Origin: Candidatus Poribacteria bacterium
GTDB taxonomy: Bacteria > Poribacteria > WGA-4E > WGA-3G
NCBI GenBank assembly: GCA_012270875.1
Contig: JAAXHI010000125.1
Coordinates: 1 to 39,547 of the forward strand
Length of the DNA: 39,547 bases
Direction: 5' to 3'
Position numbers and translations under genes: made by a program. Below are positions 14,586 to 22,479 of the stretch, piece after piece (within the stretch, counting starts at the first letter, position 1; the number at the start of each line of letters is the position of its first letter). Below the pieces are notes generated by a model. It saw only the letters and a program-made list of their open reading frames with translations. It made no database searches and had not been told where the DNA came from.

Positions 14586-14620
14586 CAGGTGCGGTCCTCA
14601 ACCGCACCTGTTGCTTTTTA
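14586..14620 (+). terminator. Rho-independent terminator
   Basis: A perfect 10-bp stem, CAGGTGCGGT with ACCGCACCTG (14586-14610), around a CCTCA loop, followed by TTGCTTTTTA. It ends transcription of the DUF4159 gene. Confidence 0.75.
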
Positions 14621-14787
14621 ACCTCCATATTCACTGTTTGATTTGAGATTGTTGATGCCGTTTGTTGGTAGTTGGATCCGTTTTATTTTCAGCACACAAA
14701 AATTACGCCGATTTCAATTTTCTGTGAATCTCTGTTTGAGTGATGCACACCGTACTGGAAAAAATTTGACAAATTGCGCAAAAATAC

Positions 14788-14810
14788 GCACGATAGCAGT
14801 AAAATCGTGC
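14788..14810 (+). other. Hairpin GCACGAT/ATCGTGC abutting the promoter
   Basis: A perfect 7-bp stem (14788-14794 with 14804-14810) followed by CTTTATTTG. It ends seven bases before the -35 box of the next promoter. It could act as a weak terminator or as an operator. Confidence 0.4.
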
Positions 14811-14816
14811 CTTTAT

Positions 14817-14845
14817 TTGACAAATTTCCTTTGGAAATGTATAAT
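14817..14845 (+). promoter_or_regulatory. Consensus sigma70 promoter
   Basis: A perfect TTGACA (14817-14822), a 17-nt spacer, and a perfect TATAAT (14840-14845). It is the strongest promoter in the window and drives the sulfurtransferase gene. Confidence 0.8.
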
Positions 14846-14881
14846 ATAAGAAAGTACTATTTTATTTCTCAATAGGATGTT

Positions 14882-14907
14882 GCTTGCAAGTTACTTATAT
14901 TGCAAGC
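14882..14907 (+). other. Leader hairpin GCTTGCAA/TTGCAAGC
   Basis: A perfect 8-bp stem in the 5' leader of the sulfurtransferase, with a 10-nt AT-rich loop. TGTTGCTTGCAAGT in its left arm is shared with the element at 8679-8730. Confidence 0.45.
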
Positions 14908-14938
14908 CTGAAAAAGAAGAAAGGGGATTAAAGTAAAA

Positions 14939-15787
14939 ATGGCTGATTATGCTAATCCTGATGTTTTGGTAACTACGGAATGGGTAGCCGCACACGGTGG
15001 TGATGCCGGTATCCGGCTCCTTGAAGTTGATGTCGATACCTCAGCTTATGCTGAAGGGCATATCGCTGGCGCGGTCGGACTGAATTGGCAGACGCAACTC
15101 TGTGACCAGATTCGACGTGATATTCTCACAAGAGATCAATTTGAGACACTTTGCAACGACAGCGGTATCGCTAACGATACGACCGTTATCTTCTACGGCG
15201 ATAATAACAACTGGTTCGCGACGTACGCCTTGTGGCAGTTCCGTTATTACGGACACGATGAAAGCCTCTTGAAAGTGATGAACGGGGGCCGCCAAAAATG
15301 GATTGATGAAGGTAGAGACCTTGTTACGGATGTTCCGAGTTATGACAGCACGGGGTATCAGGCGAAATTTCCTGATGATAACGTCCGTGCCACAGCGGAG
15401 ACCGTCCGCGCTACACTCGGACAAGGCGTTGTTAACCTCGTTGATGTCCGTTCACCTGCTGAATTCACCGGAGAAGTCATTGCACCTCCGGGTATGAGCG
15501 AAACCGCGCAACGCGGCGGACATATCCCCGACGCAGCGAACATCCCCTGGGCGACCGCAGTTGCTGAGGACGGCACCTTCAAATCCCACGACGAGCTGCA
15601 AGCGATCTACGGCGGCGAAGGCGTTGACGATAGCAAAGAGACAATCGCCTATTGCCGTATCGGTGAACGTTCATCGCATACGTGGTTTGTGCTGAAGTAT
15701 CTACTCGGTTACGAGAAAGTTCGCAACTATGATGGCAGTTGGACGGAATGGGGCAACCTTGTTGGCGCGCCCATCGCACGCGACTAA
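14939..15787 (+). CDS. Thiosulfate/3-mercaptopyruvate sulfurtransferase (tandem rhodanese)
   Basis: 282 aa, the usual length for a two-domain rhodanese. The first, inactive domain covers about residues 8-130. The second covers about 150-278 and carries the active-site loop CRIGERSSHTW with the catalytic Cys. It transfers sulfane sulfur from thiosulfate or 3-mercaptopyruvate to cyanide or thiol acceptors. The CRIGERS loop is closer to the thiosulfate-type (CRxGERS/T) than to the CGSGVTA loop of mercaptopyruvate enzymes. No signal peptide, so cytoplasmic. AAGGGG lies upstream of the start; a consensus promoter is at 14817-14845. A long AT-rich gap separates it from upstream genes. Confidence 0.92.
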   Translation: MADYANPDVLVTTEWVAAHGGDAGIRLLEVDVDTSAYAEGHIAGAVGLNWQTQLCDQIRRDILTRDQFETLCNDSGIANDTTVIFYGDNNNWFATYALWQFRYYGHDESLLKVMNGGRQKWIDEGRDLVTDVPSYDSTGYQAKFPDDNVRATAETVRATLGQGVVNLVDVRSPAEFTGEVIAPPGMSETAQRGGHIPDAANIPWATAVAEDGTFKSHDELQAIYGGEGVDDSKETIAYCRIGERSSHTWFVLKYLLGYEKVRNYDGSWTEWGNLVGAPIARD

Positions 15788-15797
15788 GGAGTGGCTG

Positions 15798-15970
15798 TTA
15801 GCCTTCGGCTGTTGGCTTTCAGCAAGATGGCTTTCGGCTGTCAGCCTGTAAAGTCTGTAAAGTGTAGCTAAAGTGAAATAAAGTATTTTTGCTTGGGTGT
15901 TTCCCATCAACTTCTCAACTTTAGAACACTTTGAAACTTTCCGTCACTGCTGAAGGCTGAAGGCTATTAA
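15798..15970. repeat. Short repeat element with AGCCTTC-rich inverted ends
   Basis: The left end TTAGCCTTCGGCTGTTGGC (15798-15816) and right end GCTGAAGGCTGAAGGCTATT (15949-15968) are imperfect inverses. The left side also holds a second copy (TGGCTTTCGGCTGTCAGCC). It fills most of the 187-bp gap before the next gene, with no coding capacity. Confidence 0.45.
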
Positions 15971-15974
15971 AAAT

Positions 15975-16268
15975 ATGCCCAAATTCGTTTCTGCCCATGT
16001 TATTGCTTGCATGACCCGCCAAGATGTGGCGCGACTGCTGAAGCGGTTCAAAGAAGAAGAGAATACCGATGTTCGGAATATCCGAATCTTGTGCGATACG
16101 CTGTCCGGCAGAATGGTCTGCGAGTGGGACGCACGCGACCGCGTCGTTTTAGTCGAGTGGCTGAAGAAATGTAACGTCCAGATACGCGGAACAGGCGAAT
16201 GGCTCATGGCAGTTCAATATGAATCTATAGATGATGAACTCGTGACACCTCAACGAGATAACCTATAG
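15975..16268 (+). CDS. Small conserved protein, DUF4242-like
   Basis: 97 aa with alternating helix and strand: MPKFVSAHVIA, a charged helix (DVARLLKRFKEEEN), then RNIRILCDTLSGRMVCEWDARDRVVLVEWLKK. This resembles the ferredoxin-like dimeric DUF4242 (SCO4226-type nickel-binding) proteins. Similarity is by pattern only. It sits just before the pterin genes (35 nt), so may be co-transcribed with them. No clear ribosome site. Function unknown. Confidence 0.65.
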   Translation: MPKFVSAHVIACMTRQDVARLLKRFKEEENTDVRNIRILCDTLSGRMVCEWDARDRVVLVEWLKKCNVQIRGTGEWLMAVQYESIDDELVTPQRDNL

Positions 16269-16303
16269 ACACTCAGGTATGCAAGATAGCAACGCAAAAA
16301 CCG

Positions 16304-17131
16304 ATGTATTACTTAACCCGGCAGACAGCGTTTGAAGCATCACATTACAATCGTATCCCTGAATTGAGCGATGCCGAGAATCTTGCGTTGTTCGGTGCCG
16401 CTGCAAATCCAAATAGTCATGGACATAACTATGTGCTTGAGGTGATGGTCAAAGGGAGTGTAGATGCGGATGATGGTATGGTCATCAATTTGGTAACACT
16501 GGATGCCTTGTTGAAGGCGGAGGTGCTCGCCAATTACGATCACAAGCATCTGAACCGTCAGCATCCGGTCTTCGCCAAAAACCCGCACCTGCAACCGACA
16601 TCTGAGAACATCGCTATAGAGATTTGGCAACGACTTGTGCCTTCTCTACAAGATGGGATGTTGCACAGGGTCCGGCTCTACGAAAGCACATCGAATTTTG
16701 TCGACTATTATGGGGAAGGGCAGATGGTTTATCTTACCAAGGTTTACGAGTTTAGCGCAGCCCACCGCTTGCACAGCCTCGCGCTGAGTGACGAAGAGAA
16801 CCGAGAAATCTTCGGAAAGTGCAACAATCCGGCGGGACATGGACATAATTATGTCCTTGAAGTTACTGTCAAGGGTGACGTAGATGAGAGAACCGGGTTG
16901 GTTGCGGGTCTGGATTTCCTCGACGAGATCGTTCAAAAGCAGGTTTATACCCGCTTTGATTACAAGCATCTGAATATTGATGCGCCGGAGTTTGAGATGC
17001 TTAACCCGACTTCCGAGAATTTCGTCAAAGTACTATGGGATGTATTGGAACCGAATTTGCGTCCAGTAGTTTTACATCGCCTTCGCTTAAGGGAAACGCC
17101 GAAGAATCACTTTGATTACTACGGCGCGTAA
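16304..17131 (+). CDS. Tandem 6-pyruvoyl-tetrahydropterin synthase/QueD-like fusion
   Basis: 275 aa with two PTPS domains (about 1-139 and 141-275). The C-terminal domain has zinc ligands H154, H179 and H181 (HGHNY), the catalytic Cys C173 in GKCNNP, and the DYKHLN and PTSEN motifs. The N-terminal domain keeps H14, H39, H41, DHKHLN and PTSEN, but has Ala at the catalytic Cys position (A33, GAAANP). One half is thus predicted to be inactive or structural. Typical PTPS/QueD proteins are single-domain (about 120-145 aa). The gene lies 17 nt before folE, so it probably converts 7,8-dihydroneopterin triphosphate. Queuosine or BH4-type pathways are both possible. Confidence 0.9.
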   Translation: MYYLTRQTAFEASHYNRIPELSDAENLALFGAAANPNSHGHNYVLEVMVKGSVDADDGMVINLVTLDALLKAEVLANYDHKHLNRQHPVFAKNPHLQPTSENIAIEIWQRLVPSLQDGMLHRVRLYESTSNFVDYYGEGQMVYLTKVYEFSAAHRLHSLALSDEENREIFGKCNNPAGHGHNYVLEVTVKGDVDERTGLVAGLDFLDEIVQKQVYTRFDYKHLNIDAPEFEMLNPTSENFVKVLWDVLEPNLRPVVLHRLRLRETPKNHFDYYGA

Positions 17132-17148
17132 TCTATGTTATCCGAGCA

Positions 17149-17766
17149 GTGCAGCAAAACAGCGCAATGGAGACACACTTTAACACTATGGATCTTAAAC
17201 AGGAGCCTCCGAACCCTGAATTAGAGAATCTCTACACCAAAATTCTTAATAATTTAGGCGAAGACCCAAGTCGTCAAGGCTTGGTGAGAACGCCGCTCCG
17301 TGCCGCTAAGGCGATGGAATTTTTGACGAGTGGCTACCATCAGAATATTGATGAGATTTTAAATGGAGCCATCTTTGATGAAGATTACGACGAAATGGTG
17401 ATTGTGAAGGAGATTGAATTTTATAGCCTTTGTGAGCATCATATTCTTCCGTTTTGGGGTAGATGTCACGTCGGGTATCTTCCGCGAAACCGTATTATCG
17501 GTCTAAGTAAAATCCCGCGTATTGTAGATATGTTTTCTCGGCGGTTGCAAGTTCAGGAACGACTCACGCGTGAGATTGCTGAGGCACTTGAGACTGCCCT
17601 TGATCCCCGCGGTGTCGCGGTCGTAATAGAGGCACAACATTTGTGTATGATGGCGCGCGGCGTGGAAAAGCAGGCACCGAGAATGGCGACGAATGTCATG
17701 CGCGGCGCGTTCCGCGAAGATAGTTCAACACGTGCTGAGTTTTTGAGGTGCGTCCAAATATCTTGA
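17149..17766 (+). CDS. folE: GTP cyclohydrolase I
   Basis: 205 aa. Converts GTP to 7,8-dihydroneopterin triphosphate, the first step of folate, pterin and queuosine routes. Signature segments are present: [31 protein letters not shown] (zinc Cys and His), [19 protein letters not shown] and [11 protein letters not shown] (second zinc Cys). The C-terminus ends RAEFLRC, as normal. Start is GTG 17149; ATG 17167 would shorten it by six residues. Immediately follows the tandem PTPS gene, which uses its product, and precedes an SDR gene. It ends in TGA with an intact family C-terminus, supporting TGA as a stop in this genome. Confidence 0.96.
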   Translation: MQQNSAMETHFNTMDLKQEPPNPELENLYTKILNNLGEDPSRQGLVRTPLRAAKAMEFLTSGYHQNIDEILNGAIFDEDYDEMVIVKEIEFYSLCEHHILPFWGRCHVGYLPRNRIIGLSKIPRIVDMFSRRLQVQERLTREIAEALETALDPRGVAVVIEAQHLCMMARGVEKQAPRMATNVMRGAFREDSSTRAEFLRCVQIS

Positions 17767-17926
17767 TACATTTTCTTAGGATTTGCGCACCCGAATCTCC
17801 CATTGGTGCTTTCGATAAACGATGCGGTTTTCGACCGCGCCGACAAACGGAGCAGATGTGCGCGAGTCCTAACTTTTTTGTCATTGTAGATAAATTCAAG
17901 TGTCCGAACCGAATGTAGAGGTAAGT

Positions 17927-18679
17927 ATGGTGGTTTCCAACCCTCCTGATACGGTAGAGGAAGGAAAATTTGATGGGCAGGTTGTTGTGATTACCGGCGC
18001 GTCAAAAGGGATCGGTAAAGCAACCGCATCCGCTTTCGCAGCGGCAGGTGCGAAGGTTGTACTCGCTGCCCGAACCCGCGAGACACTTGAACAGGTCGCA
18101 GCGGAGCTCAGGGAAAATGGTGCTGAGGCATTGGCGGTTCCAACGGATGTTACTGACGTAGATGCCGTGCAGCGACTTATTCAAAAAACGCTTGACGCTT
18201 ACCAACGCGTGGATATCCTCGTTAACAACGCAGGTGTCGGCTATTTCGGACCGATTGTCGATTTCGCACCCGATGATTGGGATATGGTGCTTAACTCCAA
18301 TTTAAAGGCGGTTTATCTCTGCGCGAAGCACGCACTTCCGCCTATGTTAGCACAAGGCGGTGGACAGATTATTAATGTGCTTTCAATCGCTGCAAAGGTT
18401 GCGTTTGAAGCCTCTGCCGCTTATTGCGCAGCGAAGGCGGGTGCCTTAGCACTCACAAAGGTGTTAGCGAGTGAAGTCCGTCAGCAGAATATTCGGGTCA
18501 CCGCTGTGCTACCGGGTTCGGTGCATACGCCGTTTTGGGATGGCGTTCCAGAGCCTCCCGACTTTGAACAGATGCTTAAGCCTGAACATGTAGCAGGGTC
18601 GATTATTTCCATCTGTGGGCAACCGTCCGGTATGGTGACGGAAGAGACTGTCGTAATGCCACCACTCGGAATTCTCTGA
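17927..18679 (+). CDS. Short-chain dehydrogenase/reductase
   Basis: 250 aa from ATG 17927, chosen because GAGGT lies just upstream; GTG 17900 would add nine residues. Classical SDR motifs: TGASKGIG for NAD(P)H binding, NNAGVG, the catalytic Ser in NVLSIAAK, and YCAAK (Tyr-x3-Lys). An Arg in the beta2-alpha3 loop (AARTRE) suggests NADPH preference. Sequence resembles 3-oxoacyl-ACP reductase-like SDRs, but its position after PTPS and FolE makes a sepiapterin/6-pyruvoyl-tetrahydropterin reductase role plausible. That would complete a BH4-like route. Substrate not shown by sequence alone. Confidence 0.88.
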   Translation: MVVSNPPDTVEEGKFDGQVVVITGASKGIGKATASAFAAAGAKVVLAARTRETLEQVAAELRENGAEALAVPTDVTDVDAVQRLIQKTLDAYQRVDILVNNAGVGYFGPIVDFAPDDWDMVLNSNLKAVYLCAKHALPPMLAQGGGQIINVLSIAAKVAFEASAAYCAAKAGALALTKVLASEVRQQNIRVTAVLPGSVHTPFWDGVPEPPDFEQMLKPEHVAGSIISICGQPSGMVTEETVVMPPLGIL

Positions 18680-18740
18680 TAGACTTGTTATGTAAACTGG
18701 AGTTGTGGCAGAAATTAGATCGCTATGTCTGCAAGACTGA

Positions 18741-20102
18741 TTAAGAATTGAAACGCGCAAGCTTCCGCCGGATACGAATTTTACGAATAGCACGGACATC
18801 AGCGTCTGTGACTGTGATGATGGCATCGCCTAAACTCAGTTCAGTGCCAGTTTCTGGAATGGTTCCTGTCCGCTCGAGGATATAACCAGCGACCGTCTCA
18901 TAGTCGCCTTCGGGAATTGGGAGTCCATAGTGTTCTTTGAGCAGATCGACTTCGGTTCTCGCGTCGCATTCAAGGATATGAGGTGCAATTAGGCGGGCAA
19001 GGTCGGGTCCATCACGTTCATCAGCGAATTCGCCAACGATTTCTTCAACCAGATCTTCGACAGTAACGAGTCCAACAGTGCCTCCATATTCATCAACAGC
19101 AAATACCATTGTGTGTCGAGTGTGCTGAATTTCTTTCAGGAGCGCGTTAATATTTTTCGATTCAGGTACATGCAACACCGTTCGGATAAACGGTTCGACT
19201 GTTTCGGGCAGGGTGTCCGATTTTTCGTGAGAACTCAAAACGGTTTCTGATTCAACGTCATCATAGATAACATCCAATAGATTGACGATGCCAACGATGT
19301 TATAGATCTGTTCTTCGTAGACGGGGATTCTTGAGAAACCGGAATCCGCAGCGATTTTCAAAAAATCTTCGCATCCCGTGTTTTTTTCAATTGCAACGAT
19401 ATCGACGAGCGGAACCATAACTTGTGCGACTGTCCGATTTTGTAGATTGAGGAGACTATGAATCATCCGCCGCTGGTCGGTGTCCAAGTTACCGGAACGT
19501 TCTCCCATCGTTGCGAGGAGTCGTAACTCTTCACGTTGGGCATCGGGACTGGTTGCACTTGTCCCTCTGTCTATAAGTCTGATGATGAATTTTGTTAGGG
19601 TCTGTACGAGGTAGATTAGGGGTGCTAATACTAATTCAGAGAACCGTAAAGGATAGGCGTAGCGCAAAGCGAGGCTATCTGCCTTGACGCGAAAGATCGT
19701 TTTTGGCAAAATCTCACCGAAGATGAGGAGTAACGTAGTTACCCAAAGGATCGCGATCGGTTCTTGTAGATTTGCTGCGTTGGTAGGTAGGACTTTCTCA
19801 GTCAACCGGTCACCGAATTGTGCAATTAGGATATTCGCCAAATTTGTCCCAACTAACGTAAGCGCGAGCATCCTATCTGGAGATTCAACCAAACGGTGGA
19901 CAATGTTCGCTTTGGCGTCCTTAGATTCGACCAGTTGATTGATTCGGATTTTATTAACGGATACGAGTGCTGTTTCCGAACCGGAGTAGAACGCTGATAG
20001 TACAAGGCAGACAAGTACCGCTACCACGAGTGAACTGAGTATGATAATCTGTCCTGTGCCACTGGCACCAATTAAGAAGAGGGATAATAAAAAGGTTTTC
20101 AA
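18741..20102 (-). CDS. CNNM/CorC-HlyC-type membrane protein with CBS pair, copy 2
   Basis: 453 aa. A DUF21/CNNM transmembrane domain (about residues 18-200, with the SGSETAL signature and GEILPKT) is followed by two CBS domains (about 215-345, VDEYGGTVGLVT) and a C-terminal CorC_HlyC domain (about 365-450). In related proteins this architecture serves magnesium/cobalt efflux or regulation. It lies on the minus strand, 21 nt downstream of a same-length paralog (20124-21485), so both are one operon. The N-terminal residues are hydrophobic and may be a signal or the first helix. Transport substrate unproven. Confidence 0.9.
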   Translation of the reverse strand: MKTFLLSLFLIGASGTGQIIILSSLVVAVLVCLVLSAFYSGSETALVSVNKIRINQLVESKDAKANIVHRLVESPDRMLALTLVGTNLANILIAQFGDRLTEKVLPTNAANLQEPIAILWVTTLLLIFGEILPKTIFRVKADSLALRYAYPLRFSELVLAPLIYLVQTLTKFIIRLIDRGTSATSPDAQREELRLLATMGERSGNLDTDQRRMIHSLLNLQNRTVAQVMVPLVDIVAIEKNTGCEDFLKIAADSGFSRIPVYEEQIYNIVGIVNLLDVIYDDVESETVLSSHEKSDTLPETVEPFIRTVLHVPESKNINALLKEIQHTRHTMVFAVDEYGGTVGLVTVEDLVEEIVGEFADERDGPDLARLIAPHILECDARTEVDLLKEHYGLPIPEGDYETVAGYILERTGTIPETGTELSLGDAIITVTDADVRAIRKIRIRRKLARFNS

Positions 20103-20123
20103 TTGTTATGTATCCGGTATCGG

Positions 20124-21485
20124 TTATTGTTGCCCTTCCGCTGCGGTTTCGTCGGCAATCGGCACTTTAATAAACAGGTTTGTGATGACGTTCCCTTCTG
20201 TAGCGATGATTTCAAATTTGATACCGTTTTCATCAATATACGATTCACCAACGGACGGAATTCGTCCGAAGAGTCCAAGGGCATAACCACCAATAGTGTC
20301 GGCATCGTCTTCACTGAGTTTTAGTTCAAATTGCTGGTTCAGTTCTCGGAGGCTCATCCGTCCGGAAGTTTCAAGTAGCAACGGTGCTTCGGAGTGTTTG
20401 ACGAAATCGGGGGGTGTATCGTCTCTGTCATGTTCATCAACGATGTCGCCGACGACCTGTTCAACGATGTCTTCGGTCGTGACGATTCCTGAAACACCGC
20501 CATACTCGTCTTGAAGAATCGCCATTTTGGTTTTTTCGCGTGTGAGTTGTAGTAATAACATCCCGATTTTACGGGTCTCAAGGACGAAGATCGGTTCACG
20601 AATAAGGAAAGCCGTGGACGGTACTTCAGAAATACTGTCCCGTTTTTCGAGAAAAGCATCAATCGTCAGTGAATTGACTGCAGCGTGTCGCCACAGCGCG
20701 AAGTCTTTGACATAGAAGATACCACAGATATTGTCAATTTGGTCTTCATAGACGGGGATCCGTGAAAAGCCGTATTCTTTTGCCTGCTTTAATGTTTCTT
20801 GGATCGTGTTTGATGTCGGAACTGCAACGACTTCGGTGCGTGGCACCATAATTTCTTTGGCATCAATGTCCTGCAATTGAAGGATATTGCTCACAATTTC
20901 CCGTTCATCGGGAGGGAGTGCTTCCTCGTGGTAGGTATTGAGAATTTCTTGAAAATCTGTAGCAGTCAGCTGTTCTGCGGGGGGTAGGTGTCCACCAAAT
21001 ATCGGGACGAGCAGATCAATGATTCGGCGCAGCAATCCGCGTAGCGGCGTGATAATTATTGAAAATCCCCAGAGGAGCGGTGACGTTATTTTCGAGAAGG
21101 CTTCTGCGTGCTTGATAGCAAAGGTCTTTGGGGTCATCTCTCCGAAAATGAGCATGAGGAATACATTGAGTGCTAAGGCGATGATAAAACGGATGGATTC
21201 GGAGTATTGTGGAAGTGCTTTCCCGATAAATGAGAGCATGAGGATGGCGAACGCGACGTTGACGAGGTTATTCCCAAACAGAACGGTAATAAACAATCTC
21301 CGCGGGTTGTCAACAAAATTGATAATTGCGGACGCGGCACCCTTTTCAGAACGGAGTCGCTCGATTTGGACTTGGGTAAGTGCACATAAGGCTGTCTCGG
21401 ATCCGGAAAAAAAGCCGGAGAAGACAAGTAAACCTGTCAAGCCAATCAGATAGGGCAGATGGGGGAGTAGTGGAACAACATCCAT
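20124..21485 (-). CDS. CNNM/CorC-HlyC-type membrane protein with CBS pair, copy 1
   Basis: 453 aa, same domain order as its neighbour: DUF21 (SGSETALCALT, GEMTPKT), CBS pair (KEIMVPRTEV through LQDEYGGVSGIVT) and CorC_HlyC domain. First gene of the minus-strand pair, read from a promoter at 21594-21622. Identity between the two proteins is clear but moderate, so the duplication is old. Pairs of such genes are common in bacteria and may form hetero-oligomers. It is divergent from the KDPG aldolase gene at 21726. Confidence 0.9.
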   Translation of the reverse strand: MDVVPLLPHLPYLIGLTGLLVFSGFFSGSETALCALTQVQIERLRSEKGAASAIINFVDNPRRLFITVLFGNNLVNVAFAILMLSFIGKALPQYSESIRFIIALALNVFLMLIFGEMTPKTFAIKHAEAFSKITSPLLWGFSIIITPLRGLLRRIIDLLVPIFGGHLPPAEQLTATDFQEILNTYHEEALPPDEREIVSNILQLQDIDAKEIMVPRTEVVAVPTSNTIQETLKQAKEYGFSRIPVYEDQIDNICGIFYVKDFALWRHAAVNSLTIDAFLEKRDSISEVPSTAFLIREPIFVLETRKIGMLLLQLTREKTKMAILQDEYGGVSGIVTTEDIVEQVVGDIVDEHDRDDTPPDFVKHSEAPLLLETSGRMSLRELNQQFELKLSEDDADTIGGYALGLFGRIPSVGESYIDENGIKFEIIATEGNVITNLFIKVPIADETAAEGQQ

Positions 21486-21593
21486 TCTTTTTTAAAAAGC
21501 AATCTTCTGGCTCGCTTGCAAACCGAAAATTGCTATAAATTATACTGAATTAGCGATAGTGTATAATCTGTTTCGCCTTATGCCGTGTTTATA

Positions 21594-21622
21594 ATTATAA
21601 CATATTTACGGAAAAATCGCAA
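21594..21622 (-). promoter_or_regulatory. Promoter for the CNNM/CorC pair (minus strand)
   Basis: On the minus strand: TTGCGA (complement of 21617-21622), a 17-nt spacer, then TATAAT (complement of 21594-21599). Confidence 0.65.
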
Positions 21623-21662
21623 GAAAAATATGACCTTTCTTTCAGGAACGATCTGCAAACCG

Positions 21663-21684
21663 AGTGCTTTTCGCCTCAAGCACT
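21663..21684 (+). other. Hairpin AGTGCTT/AAGCACT upstream of the KDPG aldolase
   Basis: A perfect 7-bp stem with an 8-nt loop, about 40 bp before the aldolase start. It may be a leader structure or an operator palindrome; there is no T-run. Confidence 0.35.
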
Positions 21685-21725
21685 TCAGTGGAGGCTTTAT
21701 AGCGTACTAAATTTTGAGGATGTTC

Positions 21726-22385
21726 ATGACAAAATTAGAACAGATGCAACGAATTGAAGCGTGTGGTATCGTCGCTATCATTCGCGCGAACAGTGCAAAT
21801 GAATTGATTAAGGCGGCGGAAGCGATACATGCGGGTGGCGTTAGCGTGATTGAAGTCACAATGACAACGCCGAACGCGTTACAGGTAATTAGCGATGTTT
21901 CATCGGCGTATGGAGACGCGGTGCTTGTGGGTGCCGGATCGGTGCTGGATGCCGAAACAGCCCGTGCTGTAATGCTCGCAGGTGCCGAGTTCATTGTCAG
22001 CCCGGTTACAAAAGCAGATGTGATTGAAATCTGTAACCGCTACGGCAAAGTTGTTATCCCGGGTGCCTTCACGCCGACAGAGATTTTGGCGGCTTGGGAG
22101 ATGGGCGCGGATTATGTCAAGGTATTTCCGTCAAGCGGTGTCGGTGCCGCCTATATAAAAGACGTGAAGGCGCCACTCCCGCATATTCCGCTTGTTCCGA
22201 CAGGCGGTATTAATGCTGAAAACGCCGCTGAATTTATCACTGCCGGTGCGACTTCTTTGGGGGTTGGCAGCGCGCTTGTTAATAATCAATTGATTGAAGC
22301 TGGCGAATTTGCCCTGCTCACGGAAAGGGCTGAAAAACTTGTTGAGGAGGTGCAACGCGCCCGTTCGGGTATCAATTCGGCTTAA
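21726..22385 (+). CDS. eda: 2-keto-3-deoxy-6-phosphogluconate (KDPG)/KHG aldolase
   Basis: 219 aa, the typical length. Class I aldolase cleaving 2-keto-3-deoxy-6-phosphogluconate to pyruvate and glyceraldehyde-3-phosphate. The catalytic Lys lies in ADYVKVFPSS; the active-site Glu is in VIEVTMTTP; the phosphate site is VPTGGIN. Start chosen at ATG 21726 because GAGGA is five bases upstream; TTG 21714 and ATG 21720 are in frame. It precedes the kinase, HpcH/HpaI aldolase, IolC and IolD genes, fitting a role in sugar-acid degradation. Transcription separately from the kinase is likely, since a promoter follows. Confidence 0.9.
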   Translation: MTKLEQMQRIEACGIVAIIRANSANELIKAAEAIHAGGVSVIEVTMTTPNALQVISDVSSAYGDAVLVGAGSVLDAETARAVMLAGAEFIVSPVTKADVIEICNRYGKVVIPGAFTPTEILAAWEMGADYVKVFPSSGVGAAYIKDVKAPLPHIPLVPTGGINAENAAEFITAGATSLGVGSALVNNQLIEAGEFALLTERAEKLVEEVQRARSGINSA

Positions 22386-22409
22386 ACCCGCTGAAAACGT
22401 GTTTTTGTG

Positions 22410-22438
22410 TTGACAATTAATTTTATTTTTGTTAATCT
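22410..22438 (+). promoter_or_regulatory. Promoter for the Ser/Thr kinase gene
   Basis: TTGACA (22410-22415), a 17-nt spacer and TAATCT (22433-22438), about 40 bp before the kinase start. Confidence 0.6.
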
Positions 22439-22479
22439 GATTAGCAAGAGTTGTATACTATTCGCCTAAAGATACTACT

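Larger units (their letters stand above)
14621..14938. other. Intergenic stretch before the sulfurtransferase
   Basis: No credible gene. A 68-codon frame (14643-14849) runs through the promoter and hairpins and lacks a recognisable product. It contains a hairpin at 14788-14810, a strong promoter (14817-14845) and a leader hairpin (14882-14907). Confidence 0.5.

Noticed and set aside
14643-14849. 68-codon plus-strand frame upstream of the sulfurtransferase
   Set aside because: It covers the consensus promoter and a hairpin and has no recognised features.
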